A stretch of 64,000 nt of DNA from Diphasiastrum complanatum. Its lineage: Eukaryota > Streptophyta > Lycopodiopsida > Lycopodiales > Lycopodiaceae. The translations under genes and the position numbers were made by a program. Positions 12,461-23,228 of this stretch are shown one piece after another; the first letter of the stretch is position 1, and the number at the start of each line of letters is the position of its first letter. The stretch covers positions 31,940,299 to 32,004,298 of the forward strand of contig CM055113.1 in NCBI GenBank assembly GCA_029204225.1. Direction: 5' to 3'. Under the pieces are notes generated by a model. It saw nothing but the letters and a program-made list of their open reading frames with translations. It searched no databases and was not told the origin of the DNA.

Positions 12461-13720
12461 CGCAGCTATGGCGGTCTTCTATATTTCAGCCTCACTCATT
12501 GTTTCCTATTGCATGTTGGATTTTAGACTCTGAACACCTTTGCATGTCAGCCTAGAAGCTTTGCATGTGTCAGTGTTTAAGGTTTGCATGTCAGTTTCAT
12601 AGCTTGCATGTTAGTGTTTAAGCTTTGCATGTCAGTGATCAATCATTGCATGTCAGTTTTCTTGACATCTCCTCAAGCAGATCTAGCATAGGCATCGATC
12701 CTCAATTTACAACCTGGTGCAAATGCATGCAAAGCTTGAAAATGTTGTTGCAAACTATGTAAAGTGATAGCAAGAAGAACAACATCAGCATAGAGGAATA
12801 GCTTGATAACATAATGCCTGAGACAAATGCCTCTGCCCTCCACCATTAAGACACTTTTTGAGATTGTCGGTATAGATGCCAAAAAGAGTGGGTGAAAGTG
12901 AACAATCCTACTTGACACCAATATTACTTATTATATCATTGGTAAAACCAGCATGAGTGTGAACCTTAGCTCCCACCCTTTGATAAATAGTGCCACTACG
13001 CTATAGAGACTTACGCTTGCAGGTTTGAAGTACTGTTCAGCAACGATTTGCCTACTAAAAACTGCCTCCTGTAACCTGTAATAGTAGCGCTTCAACAACT
13101 TTTAATCAGAAATGATAGCGCTTCAATGACCTGCAATCGGATATAGAAACAATCTATTTTTAGCAAACAACAGATTCCAACGACTTGCAATTTTTTCCAG
13201 GGATCTATAAGAATCAATAGCTGTGCTCCAACAGATCTGTAATGATCAATAGCTACACTCCAAATCAGCTGACCTGTAAATCCCATGTCCGCCAGCTATC
13301 CAATTCCTGGAAATTTTCACTTGAAATTAACTGATTTGTGATGTTATTGCTTTTCAAGAAATTTTGTGTTTAGCATTTTTCTTATGGACATCCTTGTGTG
13401 ATAAATAGGTACTATAACTTCTAGATTGACATTTTCTTCATAGGTTGACTGGATTCAACATGCTAGATGCAGCTGGAGTGACACTGGTTGAGGCAGAGAC
13501 GAATCGGATTGATCGCATGATAGCAAACATGCTTTTTCACAAAGCCTCTCATTCACCTAGTCGGCCTTCTGCACCATTATCTGGTGACTATGCAGCTTTC
13601 AATGAAGTTTCACATCTACCATGTGCACCTGAAAGCCCCTGGGCATTACATTCCTCAGTTTCACCACCACAGGGCAGTTGGAGTGCAGCATGTACGAAGA
13701 TAAAGTCTGTGATTGCATGA
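2403..13720 (+). CDS. LNK1/LNK2-like clock and light coactivator (first exon missing)
   Basis: LNK proteins are plant transcriptional coactivators that bind REVEILLE MYB factors and activate evening clock genes. Exons read: 2403-3019, 4955-5327, 5615-5719, 5847-6650, 6914-7065, 13444-13720. Each joins in frame through GT-AG introns (the 3019/4955 join rebuilds a Gln codon, the 7065/13444 join an Arg codon), giving about 775 residues. Family marks are the N-terminal DDMVWDEFGEADDHIVP, an acidic DDMDNLF block at the end of the first exon read, TRLCIRDALYRLSKSA in the 6914 exon, and NRIDRMIANMLFH in the last exon. The order and spacing match LNK2. The middle (5847-6650) is low-complexity and Gln/Pro-rich. 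The first exon is not found. The stop at 13718-13720 is the simplest end; an open frame at 13815-14009 could be an alternative last exon. The final intron is 6378 bp and holds LINE and microsatellite insertions. Confidence 0.85.
6832..6887. repeat. (GA)n microsatellite in LNK intron
   Basis: Perfect GA dinucleotide run of about 28 units in the 263-bp intron between the 5847-6650 and 6914-7065 exons. It ends about 25 bp before the splice acceptor, so purine repeats replace much of the usual pyrimidine tract. Length changes here could affect splicing of the conserved 6914 exon (inference). Confidence 0.95.
7751..7809. repeat. (GA)n microsatellite in long LNK intron
   Basis: Perfect GA run of about 29 units. 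The flanks show no LINE 3' end of the kind seen beside the tracts at 9443 and 12382. Confidence 0.95.
9010..9441 (-). mobile_element. LINE 3' fragment B: ORF2 C-terminus and (CT)n tail
   Basis: Read on the minus strand from 9441. A decayed frame contains QLQLSSHQLAIETKRF followed by RICELCSL and SEEH, the layout of the Cys/His zinc-binding end of plant LINE ORF2 (zf-RVT type). Stops interrupt it downstream. It finishes with a GAAAAG..ATTAAGC motif directly followed by a (CT)n tract (GA on the plus strand, 9010-9028), the same ending as the copies at 9443 and 12382. No endonuclease or reverse transcriptase is left in this piece, so it is 5'-truncated. Confidence 0.6.
9652..10664 (-). pseudogene. 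LINE ORF1-like RNA-binding protein, broken
   Basis: ORF1 proteins of L1-like elements bind element RNA as chaperones. From the start at 10664 the first 195 codons encode a Pro/Ser/Thr-rich N-terminus, then a heptad-rich coiled-coil stretch (about residues 105-185). After a stop at 10077 the C-terminal half continues in other frames: NVRVRGASFAGKDLVAEA, then VVSAAWVGKLQSTTVFLRF, then MDEDLTPIQWTERKKI. The DLTP-x-Q motif and the preceding RRM-like region are typical of the ORF1 C-terminal domain of plant and other L1-type LINEs. At least two frame changes or stops make it non-functional. Confidence 0.6.
10690..10870. repeat. GC-rich minisatellite-like leader of LINE A
   Basis: Units like GGTAGCAAGGGC and AGGAGCGGGCCAGG recur several times with small changes. 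The segment is far richer in G on the plus strand than anything around it. It sits just upstream of the LINE ORF1 start on the opposite strand, so it is best read as the element's internal promoter or 5' leader. Confidence 0.5.
11332..11366. repeat. (CT)n microsatellite
   Basis: Perfect CT run of about 17 units in the long LNK intron. The surrounding 10936-12230 stretch shows no coding similarity that I recognise. Confidence 0.9.
12233..12286. repeat. (CT)n microsatellite
   Basis: CT run of about 27 units lying 50 bp before the plus-strand LINE 3' end at 12331. Confidence 0.95.
12331..12458 (+). mobile_element. LINE 3' end with (CT)n tail, plus orientation
   Basis: The block TATGCCTTTTGGCATGGAAA, then AGACATTAATAAAGCTTTC, then a CT run of about 38 units (12382-12458). 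It is the reverse complement of the 9443-9530 region with one or two changes, so two copies of the same 3' terminus lie in opposite orientation in one intron. The dinucleotide run takes the place of the usual poly(A) tail. Confidence 0.6.
12535..12660. repeat. Degenerate tandem repeat, about 22-27 bp unit
   Basis: The core TTTGCATGTCAGTGTTTAAG recurs about five times with substitutions and small gaps (for example near 12540, 12562, 12583, 12628 and 12650). It is short and decayed, and no function is apparent. Confidence 0.6.
12673..12950 (-). pseudogene. LINE reverse transcriptase fragment
   Basis: On the minus strand a decayed frame reads LSPTLFGIY-like residues, then GRGICLRHYVIKLFLYADVV and LHSLQQHFQALHAF. 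This matches the palm of plant LINE reverse transcriptases, where the catalytic block is YADD; here it reads YADV, so a metal-binding Asp is lost. Several frame breaks are present. It is a dead fragment in the last LNK intron. Confidence 0.6.
13060..13290. repeat. Degenerate short repeats near LNK last exon
   Basis: Motifs like GCGCTTCAA, CAACGACTTGCAAT and CTCCAACAGATCTGTAATG recur loosely at 40-60 bp spacing. This may be an old minisatellite. It ends about 150 bp before the last LNK acceptor. Confidence 0.3.
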
Positions 13721-15240
13721 AAGCCAGAAAGCCTAGCTACTCGAGTAACCAATCAAGAAGCTCTTCGAACAAGTTCTGCTATACAAGGGTGAATTTTGTG
13801 GAACGCATACCCCTATGGCTAATCCAAATGTTCATAACTACTTTGTGGTGCCAAATTGCTCAAGTATGGCTTTGAGCTCTACCCTAGAGAAAGAGTTATT
13901 TTTCAGAAATAATGCAGCTTCCCAATTGAGCAGTGCTGACCACCTGCACAGTAAGCTGGGGAATTTGACCAACACTAGTGTACCATCATCTGAAGCTGTA
14001 GCAACTTAGTTCCATTTGTATGAACAGGTGACTGTAAATGACTTATGGCTTATGAAAGATGACAGAAGCATACTAGTGTAAATGACTTCAGATGAGATGC
14101 GTGCAAGTGGGTTTTGTTCAAGCTTCCAATCTAAGGATGTCTGCTATGAAAGATGCTATCACCAATTTAGCAGTTCAAAGCAAAAATTTGAAGGTGTAAC
14201 TGGAGCTATAATGCTTAGATTGGAAAAGGAGTGACATCCAACTGTACATTATTAGGGGCTGCACTTCAGGTTGCACAAGTATAGATTCTCTGAAGCATTA
14301 TGAAACAGTTTTTCAAACTAACAAGAACCTGTTTTTCAGTTCTTGCACCTAAATGGCAGCAGTAAAATTGTCCTTCGTTGGATGTAGGAAAAGGTAAATT
14401 TCTCTTCGTAGGATAATTTTGATGTCCAGGGTCCCCTTCAGATGCACAGGTTAAACTTCAGATGATGTGACAATTATCTTCACACAAGTATTAAGAATAG
14501 CAGTAAAGCAGATTCGATTACAGGTCTTGGACCTCACAATGTTTTGCTTATGAAATGAGAAGGGCAATTCTCTGTGGACTTGATTTAAGGAAGCACCTCC
14601 CAGGCTTGTTCTTAATGACTTTGGGGGTATTTTGAAAAGAGATTAGAGCCACTTGTTTGACAGTCATCAAGCTGCCCAATGCTAGGTTTTGTTGCTCATT
14701 TTTGACAACGAAGTATCTCTTTCACTTTGTACATTTTGCTGGTAAATAAATAAGAAATACAATTTGATGTATTCCTCTCAACCAAGTTTTTGTAGCAATG
14801 CATGACTAAAATTTTGTAAACTTCCTAGAATATCAATATTACGACTTGCATCTACTGTTGGGGGTTGATGATAAGAGTAGGGATGTTGTAGCATGTAGCA
14901 TGTGCTACACATGACATGGAATTAATTGACTATAACTTTACTGCTTATTTCTTATGATAAAGTACGCCTTTCACTTTCTACATTTTGAAAGTTAATGAGA
15001 ATTACAATTTAACGTCTCTCACTTACAAGGAAGTCGTTGCAGGAATATGTGCTGCGAACTTGTATGACTTGCAAATGGCAAGAGTAGGGATGTTGTAGCC
15101 CTTCGCATGACGGGGTTGATGCTACACATGACAAAGGTGATGTCTGAGACTTTGTGGGCAGAGTCCATAAAGCTAGAGATTTGACATTTTTGTGTTATGT
15201 TTGTTTGTCCTAAATGTAACGTGCACACACATACCTCTTG
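13721..15240 (+). other. LNK 3' UTR region and a decayed 250-bp direct duplication
   Basis: After the LNK stop there is an open frame 13815-14009 (NPNVHNYFVVPN.. to SEAVAT) that may be a further exon or UTR. Two segments, about 14705-14918 and 14955-15128, share CTTTCACTTTGTACATTTTG-like and AGTAGGGATGTTGTAGC motifs in the same order, about 245 bp apart, and so look like an old tandem duplication. AATAAATAAG near 14745 could serve in polyadenylation. Confidence 0.35.
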
Positions 15241-17061
15241 TTCATTTGCATATTACAACGATGTTTGTTTGTAGATTGCTCACCACATTCAATAGTTTAT
15301 AACTTGATTGTTTGTGGCTTATTGTCTTCTTACCTTTCTTAAGAGCATGTCCATGACAAGGTATGTGCCCCTTGGCTAATCTCTCTGTTGCTTTAGTGTA
15401 CCTAATTTGCACTTTAAAGTTATGAGCTCTTAATAGATGAGCTCTTACTTACTCAGAAAGTTCTAGGCGGAAATTCTGAGTTATTACTATATGTTTTTTA
15501 GACAAAGATTTAGTCTTGGAAGCTGTTCTATAAGCTTGTAGAAAATGTTGAAGTTTTGCATAATGTTCAGGAGTCGTTATTAGTGGGAGTTTTGTTAGTT
15601 TTTATAAGGTCCCAAAAGCAGTAAGTTCATGTTTGTGGTTTATGTGTATCAATTTCAGCTTATTGATTTGATGTGGTTTTTTATATGGTCTAGATTATAT
15701 TCCATAGTATGCTTCTATTTTAGCTTGTAAAAGTTATTTCTTTAGTTATAGATTTGCTCTCAAAAATTGTTTACTTTGGAAAAGATTTACTAGATAATTT
15801 TCAGGAGTTTGTAGCTTCACAACAAGCTACTAATACCGTGATCTTATTTATCTTTCACTTGCTCTAGAGGAATAATTTGTTGTTTAAACATTTAGATTTA
15901 ATAAATTTTTTGTTACGTTGTATTGATTGTTCTCATGTGGTTTCATGTTATGGCCTAATATTTGTAAAAAAAGAAGTTCAAACATTAAATTCTCTTATGT
16001 TAGCACATTCTCCGTTACCTTCTCTAGTTCCATCCTTTGCAATGATTGGAAATTCAATGCTCTACTATTTTTTTAAAACTATGGTGAGGTCATTAGGCCA
16101 AGCTACAATTGAATAACCGTTGAATTGGGTGTGAAGTTCACTAAAGAAACTGTTTTGAAGCGTAAATGATATCGTCTTGGCATTTTACATTACGATTGAA
16201 AAATAAATTTTGTGGGGCATAAATTTTGACTTTTTATGGATTGTAGTGTGCTATCCCAGATTTTTTATGGACATTTTGTGAGTTGTAAACTACTTTTGAA
16301 ATTTTTTATGGACTTCCATGTTCCATCGATGTTTAGTTTACTAAGCACTTTATTTGAATCTAAATGGCTCTATGCTCTACTCTAGGATTGTTTTTACTCT
16401 GTGCTAGTTTGCTAACTGTTCTCTTGTAATTTTACATTTTGTTGCTAGTTTGTTTAGATTCCGCTAGTTGTGTCTGTTAACATTAGCTTTTTTTTTTCTT
16501 CTTACTATTATTTCGTACTTGATGACATTGTGTAATAAGGACATTTTGACTATACCTACGAACATGGGCTCAAACAAGTTACGAGACATAGCAAATATGC
16601 TTTACAATGACAAATGATTCTCCATTTTTTTACAATCAATGATATTACAAAGTTCTAAGATGGCTTGGACACAAGATAATTCACTATTAAAACTTGATAG
16701 CTTAGATAATGTAATTCACATTGATTATATTTACGTAAGTTGTGAACTGATTTCCTTCAAATCTTGGACAATAATGCAAAATGCCTATGTGATCGACATT
16801 ATATAATTGTTTACTACTAATACCTTCATGTGTTGAAAATTGTATTAGTTAGATGTGCGTTTGTAATGGTTGCACTTGAAAATTATAAACCAGTATTTGA
16901 AGGCACTTGTACAATGCCTTGAGCCATGATGTAACTTGAAGGCATTTGGAGTTGCATTGGATTCTTAAAAAGTGTATTTTATAGGATGGGTATCCAATAC
17001 AAAGTTAACTATGTAGCCTTGGATTCGATCCTAAAGTCAAGATATGATTGTAGCATATTAG

Positions 17062-17063
<2 letters not shown>
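15241..17063. other. AT-rich intergenic DNA, nothing recognised
   Basis: No frame here has recognisable protein similarity, and I see no repeat with clear borders. A 79-codon frame at 15877-16116 has no features I recognise. Confidence 0.4.

Positions 17064-17122
<59 letters not shown>
17064..17122. repeat. (CT)n microsatellite
   Basis: Perfect CT run of about 29 units in intergenic DNA. No LINE 3' motif precedes it within 60 bp, unlike the tract at 12382. Confidence 0.95.
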
Positions 17123-17126
<4 letters not shown>

Positions 17127-17601
17127 AACTCAAGTGAATTCAAGCTTTCGGTGTCTATCTTTTTTCATAGTGATCTCTATTGTTGGAATTATGTTTTTTT
17201 TTTTGTTTTTTTGTTTTTGTTTTAAGTGATGAGTAGACTTGAATGTGTGTGTGTAGCTTTGTTTTAAATTCAAGTGGAGAGTGGCCTAGTTTCATCAAGA
17301 TCCAAGTGGTAAATCAAGAGCTCGTGCCAAGAAGCTCATTGTGAGATTTCTACTTTGGCAATTTGTAGTAAACCTTGTGTATAGCTTTGAGTAGGTGCAA
17401 AATCTATTGCATTGATCTTGTTTGGGTATTACAATAGTTCTATTTTCTTGATTTTTTCAGATGGTGTCAAAGCCTAAGCATGAACATTCACTTGTTTGAT
17501 ACATTGAAATGAGCATTGGAGCTCAAAATAGAAGGTTTTAGCTACATGGCTCTACTCGGCCACCATAGAGGCTTAAGATCTTTTAACGTCTTGGTCTAGA
17601 A

Positions 17602-18234
17602 TTGGGATCCAATCTCATTCATTTGATTTTCTGTAATTATGTGTTCAATAATCATGAAGAGGTGGATATTTGGGTTGAGCAATATAGCAAGCTTCTACCA
17701 CCTTTAGACATAACAAGCTTGCAAAACCCTTATATGAAGGACTGTTTTTGTATGTATATATATACATTTGTATATACAAAAAACACGACATGTTTTAGCA
17801 AGAAAACTTTGGATCTCATTTCAATGACCACGGTATATCAAAGGGGTCAAGTTAGATCAAGGCACAAGCAAATGTATGGCCGTGTTTTATCAAGGACTAT
17901 GTGGCGTTGTTGGAAGTCAACTCACAGGAGCAATGCAGGGAAGGTTGCCCTTGAAAACTCTGTATATGAAATTGAAGCATATACTTTAATACTACTGCGA
18001 TTTGATGAAACTTTCAATAAATTCTTGGAAGTTATGAAAGGTTATGTGGCGGGGCACCTAACATACGAAGAACCGGACTTTGCACTACACAAAAATAGTC
18101 TCAATGACCGATTCTTCAGGTCTCTGCAGTACTTGCCGGATTCAATATGTAATCGTGTTTGCAAAATGTTTTTGGAAGGAGAGATTTATTCTAGGAAAAA
18201 AACAATAAAGAAAAAAATATCAATGAGGGCGTGA
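17602..18234 (+). CDS. Unrecognised 210-codon ORF
   Basis: This is the longest open frame between the LNK gene and the copia remnant. The protein has a basic end (KKTIKKK) and a central part reading FDETFNKFLEVMKGYVAGHL and then SLNDRFFRSLQYLP, which looks like real, compositionally normal protein. I do not recognise a family. A second frame follows at 18406-18594 (LQTQIPSALRQFVNKVKERH), so the ORF may be part of a longer broken gene. Transposon origin is possible given the surroundings, and no start context or splice site could be fixed. Confidence 0.25.
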   Translation: MGSNLIHLIFCNYVFNNHEEVDIWVEQYSKLLPPLDITSLQNPYMKDCFCMYIYTFVYTKNTTCFSKKTLDLISMTTVYQRGQVRSRHKQMYGRVLSRTMWRCWKSTHRSNAGKVALENSVYEIEAYTLILLRFDETFNKFLEVMKGYVAGHLTYEEPDFALHKNSLNDRFFRSLQYLPDSICNRVCKMFLEGEIYSRKKTIKKKISMRA

Positions 18235-18604
18235 CTTACATCGTGCACAAAACGTCCTCCCTCCACATTGTGAATATTTTTATTTCTTTGAATAATGATC
18301 TATCGGAGGATGTACATTATGACGAGGCAATAAAATGCTTATCCATAGTTGTAGATAAGAAATTCGCCTACAGTTGGATTAGCCACAAGTAGTGGCAGAA
18401 GTATATTGTCCAAACTTCAAACTCAGATACCATCTGCTTTGAGACAATTTGTAAATAAAGTAAAAGAAAGGCATATTCAAAGCATCAGGCCGGACGAGAG
18501 TGCAAGCACCTCCGACACCGGATGGCGGTTCTTCTATAAAGTAAAAACCTTGACTTGCAGATTGCAGTTCTTCACCCAAAGGAAGGATATGTAGTTTTCA
18601 TAGT

Positions 18605-18741
18605 TGTCAATACCTCAGGATGTAGGGGTTGTTACCACCCTTCTTGATAATATAATTGAAATATCTTTGTAGACATTTTTCAATGTTGTCAATACCTCAA
18701 GGGGTAGGGGTTGTTACCGCCCTTTTTTATAATATAATTCA
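18605..18741. repeat. Tandem duplication, about 82-bp period, two copies
   Basis: Copies at about 18605-18660 and 18687-18741 share TTGTCAATACCTCA, GTAGGGGTTGTTACC and ATAATATAATT in order, with roughly 85-90% identity by eye. They are AT-rich and lie just after the unrecognised ORFs. Confidence 0.7.
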
Positions 18742-20147
18742 AAATTGAAAGTGCCTATGTTTGATGAATGTCACATATTTGTAATGAAAGTGCCTATGAA
18801 TATCATATATGTTTTTAAATTATTCTTGTAATTAACTTTTTGAATTTCAATGTTAATTGCAATTCCCTTTTTGATAATCATTGTTTTCAATTATCTTTTT
18901 GATAGCTTACGTAATAAATCGATGGTACTTGAAATGAAAGTAATACGTTCCGTAATATGTTGTGAATGCTTCATCAATGCTGGTTTTTATACCATGGTTA
19001 CATTGTTCGAAAATAAGTACATGGATATTGTTGAGGTTTCGTTATCTTGTGATCAAATAACAGCTCGAGATTCTCAAGTCCATTTCCAAAAGTGGACTAT
19101 GTGCAAAGTCCAAAATTAATCAACCCCGTGTTCCTCTTCAAAAAGTGAGTTGAGACCCTCACTAAATCCTTTCCCTCACCTCCACTTCTCTTTGCACTAT
19201 TCATCCCCTTTGGCTCACAATAAACACTACTCATTTATAACTACTACTTTAAATCTAGAAGCATATCCTTAAAAGCTACCTTGAACCTATAATGTCATAT
19301 ACATATATAGAAAAATAGATAACTACCTAGGTAATATCACACTCTCTATGCTTGCACTATCTCTTCCAACACTTTTTCCACCATTGCTCTTGGCAAAGAG
19401 CACATGCGATCTTTGTGGAGATTTTGATAGTTTCCCAAAGAATCTATAGTATTTGCAATATTACTAGAGTTTAAACTCAATCGTCTACAAGCATACATCA
19501 AACAATGTAGATAGATGCTTGGCCAAAACTTAGAAATAAAGAATGCATTTGAAAGTGCTCCTATCATGGAATAATCTTCATAATTTCAAAGTTTCAGGGA
19601 GGAATCAATATGCAACTTAATGCTTGTTTTAGTGAGATTTTTCCATATTATATCAACCACAAGTTTTGCTCAAGCCCATGAGCTAAAAATGATGATAACC
19701 TTGATACCATCCAATAATTGAGGCGATACTACAATATGTAATTGTGACATGGAATATGGTTAGTTTCAAAGTGATTAAAGGAAGTTTGATATTCGAACTT
19801 TATCATTGTAATGTTTAAGGTAACATATATTATAAACATCATAATGACATAGAAAATGTCAAGAAAGCTTTAAGATATTTTAATTGTAATGTACTACTTC
19901 AGAACAATTATTAACACATGACATTAGGACCTTTACTCTCTTTCGCATGCTACCCATGTAGCACATGTATGCACACTTAAGTTCTTGAATAAAAATAAAG
20001 CTCACCTAGAATGAGGGTCCATGAGCGAAGTATAATGGCATGTTCAAATTTTGGCCACAACTACTACATGGTGGGTTGACTATGCGACATGGCCAAAGAA
20101 TCTAAAAACTTTGAAATTAATATAAATAAAGAAATGAAATTTACTTT
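18742..20147. other. Intergenic DNA, nothing recognised
   Basis: A short 89-codon frame at 18850-19119 and AT-rich sequence only. No domain, repeat border or RNA gene is seen. Confidence 0.35.
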
Positions 20148-21965
20148 TTGGACACTCCTGAGCATACACTTCCGAAGTCCTTCTGGGCTGAAGCTGTTTC
20201 AACAACAACTTATATTAAGAACAGATGTCCTACTAAAGGTCTATTAGACAAGATACCATTCAAAGTTTGGACAGGTACCAAGCCTTCTTTATCAAACCTA
20301 CGAGTTTTTGGATGTACTGCTTTTGTGCAGATACCTCGTGAGGAAAAAGCTTGACTTCCAGAGTATCAAATGTATTTTCATCAGCTACACTACTTCAGAT
20401 CAAGCCTACAAGTTGTTTGATCCCATCGAGTCGAAGATATTCACTAGTCGAGATGTCATCTTCATCGAAGATCAGTTTCAAGACCTCAAAGGAAAAGGCA
20501 GTCCCCATGTAGCCGACCTGTCAGATTCTCTTGACACATTGAACTTCCCAATTCCTCAGTAGACTATTCTCATTGAAGGTCCAAGCTCTCTACTTTTGAC
20601 GAACAACAAATCAACGGCGAATCAAAATATGATGATGTTGCAGTTCAGCAACTACAGTATGATGGAAATGATCAACCTCTTCCTTTTCTCAGAAGATCAT
20701 CAAGGACTAGTAGACCACCTGAGAGGTATATCGACGAGTCTGTAGCCTACCTTGTCTAGGAACCGACGTCTGTCCTAGAGGCACTCGGTCAACCTGATTC
20801 AGATCTCTAGAAAGAAGCTATGGATAAAGAGTATTCATCTCTTATCAAGAACCAAACATGGATAATTGTCGAATTACCTACTAGTAGAAACGTAGTTGAT
20901 TGCAAATGGATTTTCAAAGTCAAGTACAATGCAGATGAAAGCATCAACAGGAGAAAGGCACGACTTGTCGCCAGAGGATTTTCTCATGTATACAACGTCG
21001 ATTACACGGAGACCTTCAGTCCAGTAGTCAAGCATTCTTGTATTTGACTTTTGCTATCATTTGCCGTTGCAACAGATTTGGAAATACATCAAATGGATGT
21101 ATAGATGATATATCTCAATGGAGTTATCAAAGAAGACATTTACATGGTGCAACCCGAAGGTTATATCATCAAGGGTAAACACAATCATGTGTGTAATCTC
21201 CATAAGGCACTTTATAGCTTGAAGCAATATGCTCGAGCATGGTTTCAAAGGATCAATACTTTCCTTATTGATCACGGCTATACACCTAGCTCTTCATATT
21301 CAAATGTTTATTTCAAAGTAGTACAATAGTCTTTTATCATTATCAATTTATACGTGGATGATACATTGCTTTTCAGCAACAGTACCGATCTGATAAAAGA
21401 GGCCAAGACAATGCTATCTTTCGAATTCGACATGACCGATCTGGGCAAAGCTCACTTTTGCCTTGGTATACAAATCCACAGAGATAGAGATCGAAAGTTG
21501 ATTTACATTACACAACAAAGGTACATCTACAACATGTTAGTCAGATATAATCTGATTAATTGCAAGTTAGCTCTCTCACCAATGGAACCAGGTCTCAAAT
21601 TGTCAAAGGACCAGTGTCCCCAATCAATTCATGAGAAGCAGTAGATGCGTGAGTATCCTAACCATTCTATTATAGGGTCTCTTATGTACGCCATGATCTG
21701 TATCAGGCCAGACATAGCTTTTGCAATCAGCTCTCTCAATCAGTTTATGACTAATCCTAGTGTAACACATTAGAAGGCTCTTATCAAAGTCATGAGATAT
21801 CTTCGAGCTACTATGGACTTTTGCATTTGTTATGGAGCAGTCGAGAATGACAAACTCAATTTACTCAGTGGTTACACAGATGCAAGTTGGGTAGGAGATT
21901 TAGACACTCGTAAATCCACTTCCGGATTTGCATTCTTTCTCAACAATGGTCCAATTTCCTAGAAT
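20148..21965 (+). pseudogene. Ty1/copia pol remnant: integrase end, RT, RNase H start
   Basis: Copia pol makes protease, integrase, reverse transcriptase and RNase H. This remnant starts in the integrase C-terminal part ([20 protein letters not shown], then [13 protein letters not shown]), passes the linker (SRDVIFIEDQF) and the RT start (DCKWIFKVKYNADES, KARLVARGFSH), then LYVDDTLLFS near 21350 with an intact YVDD, DMTDLGKAHFCLGIQIHRD, and the RNase H start (DASWVGDLDTRKSTSGFAFF). Stops and frame changes occur at about 20353, 21047, 21102, 21330 and 21645. It is cut at about 21965 inside RNase H. Gag, protease, the integrase core and LTRs are absent. The 55.4-kb copia fragment is a close relative. 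Confidence 0.85.
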
Positions 21966-22686
21966 AGTCGAATGAGAAAAATGCTATTTTTAGCTCCTAC
22001 TTTTTCTCTACCCTATCTATGCACTCTTTGGACATATCCCAAAGGTACCATTCCAAAGCTAGGTTAATGATTTGACTTAGAATAAGATATCCTATGCTTT
22101 TGGCACGTGTGACATCCCACAACATGGCCTCAAAGTCATTTACAAGTGGTAATTGTGCAAACTAGCTTGTGTAAATTTAACAAATTTCATGTGCCAATCT
22201 TAGCATTAAAACATCTATTCCATTCTTGAACATTGAATAAGCATGGAAAAAACAAGAAATCTATTCAAAAATCAAGAACATATACACAATAGAGAAATAT
22301 TCACCAAATATGGCAAAGATAGGTAAGATCCATTATCATCAATGATCATTCAAGGCCTGAATCGCTATAGCATAATATTTCGAACGATATACCAGTTTTT
22401 TATTATGGATGTGAATCTCTGTAGGCCTTCAACTATATGTTAGCATGAGTAATTTAGCCTATTGTTACCCAATTTTGTGGAGAGTCTGTTTGGGTCATTA
22501 TCTTCTAACTACTATCATTTGTATTGCAGCATCTTTGTTAGTCTGTGAACCTGCACAAGAATCAAAGCAGTCAAAGTTCAAAAGAATCTATCTAGTCACC
22601 TACAGGTTTTTTGAGTACTCATTGCAAGTGTACTTGATAGTTTATTGAAAACTATTTTCCTAACTTTATTGAAATGATGTATGCAG

Positions 22687-22932
22687 CAATTCAAGAGGGG
22701 TGAGCGTGTGTGCTTGCTCCACGAAGACAAGATCGTTGGTGAAGGAGAGGTTATACAGTCTACTGTTGGTGAATCGCTTCATGGTAGACCATTGCCTGCA
22801 GGCAACGTAGGTGTAATGGTTCACAATTGCACCAATGCAACGGTGGAACTTCCAATTCCAAATGACATTGCTGATATGTATGTTCTTGGGGATGCAATAC
22901 ATAGTGTTGTAGCCTGGCCAGTATTTTTTCAG
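22687..22932 (+). pseudogene. DUF8039-like transposon-associated exon
   Basis: An 82-codon segment between a clear acceptor (ATGCAG) and donor (CAG/GTGAGA), phase 0. It reads RVCLLHEDKIVGEGEVI, then LHGRPLPAGNVGVMV, then ELPIPNDIADMYVLGDAI and VVAWP. This pattern matches the domain found beside CACTA-type transposases and Ulp1-like proteases in plants (DUF8039 in Pfam usage), from memory. No transposase or protease exon could be joined to it. An upstream candidate exon at 22530-22605 is out of phase with it. It may be the relic of a transposon that also carried the methyltransferase-like gene 0.7 kb downstream. Confidence 0.45.
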
Positions 22933-23228
22933 GTGAGATACACCTTTGATCACTATTGTGCAGATAAAATACAAACAATCATATTCATGTTGTTGAAAAC
23001 AAGATTTATTAAACATTACTCTCTTGTAAGGACCACATGGTACTACGGGACCACATGAGACTGTTGCAGCAGGTACAAGTTCACAATTGAACACAAAATC
23101 TCAACAAAACATTATTACTAGATTCTAAAGATGCTGATGGTCGTGTCCACTATCTTTGCATACAGTCTGAATGCATTTGAGCATGATTTTTCACGGGTCA
23201 TAAGCTCTGTGTTGGCATGAATAGATTT

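Noticed and set aside
12148-12555. Open frames rich in Ser-Leu repeats
   Set aside because: They are translations of the (CT)n tracts. The same holds for frames at 11284-11475 and 16986-17225 and for the Arg-Glu run at 30406-30681.
22530-22605. Extra exon before the DUF8039-like exon
   Set aside because: Good splice borders, but its phase does not fit the following exon, so the join would break the frame.
22666-23094. 142-codon minus-strand frame
   Set aside because: It lies antisense to the DUF8039-like exon, which has splice sites and a recognisable pattern on the plus strand.
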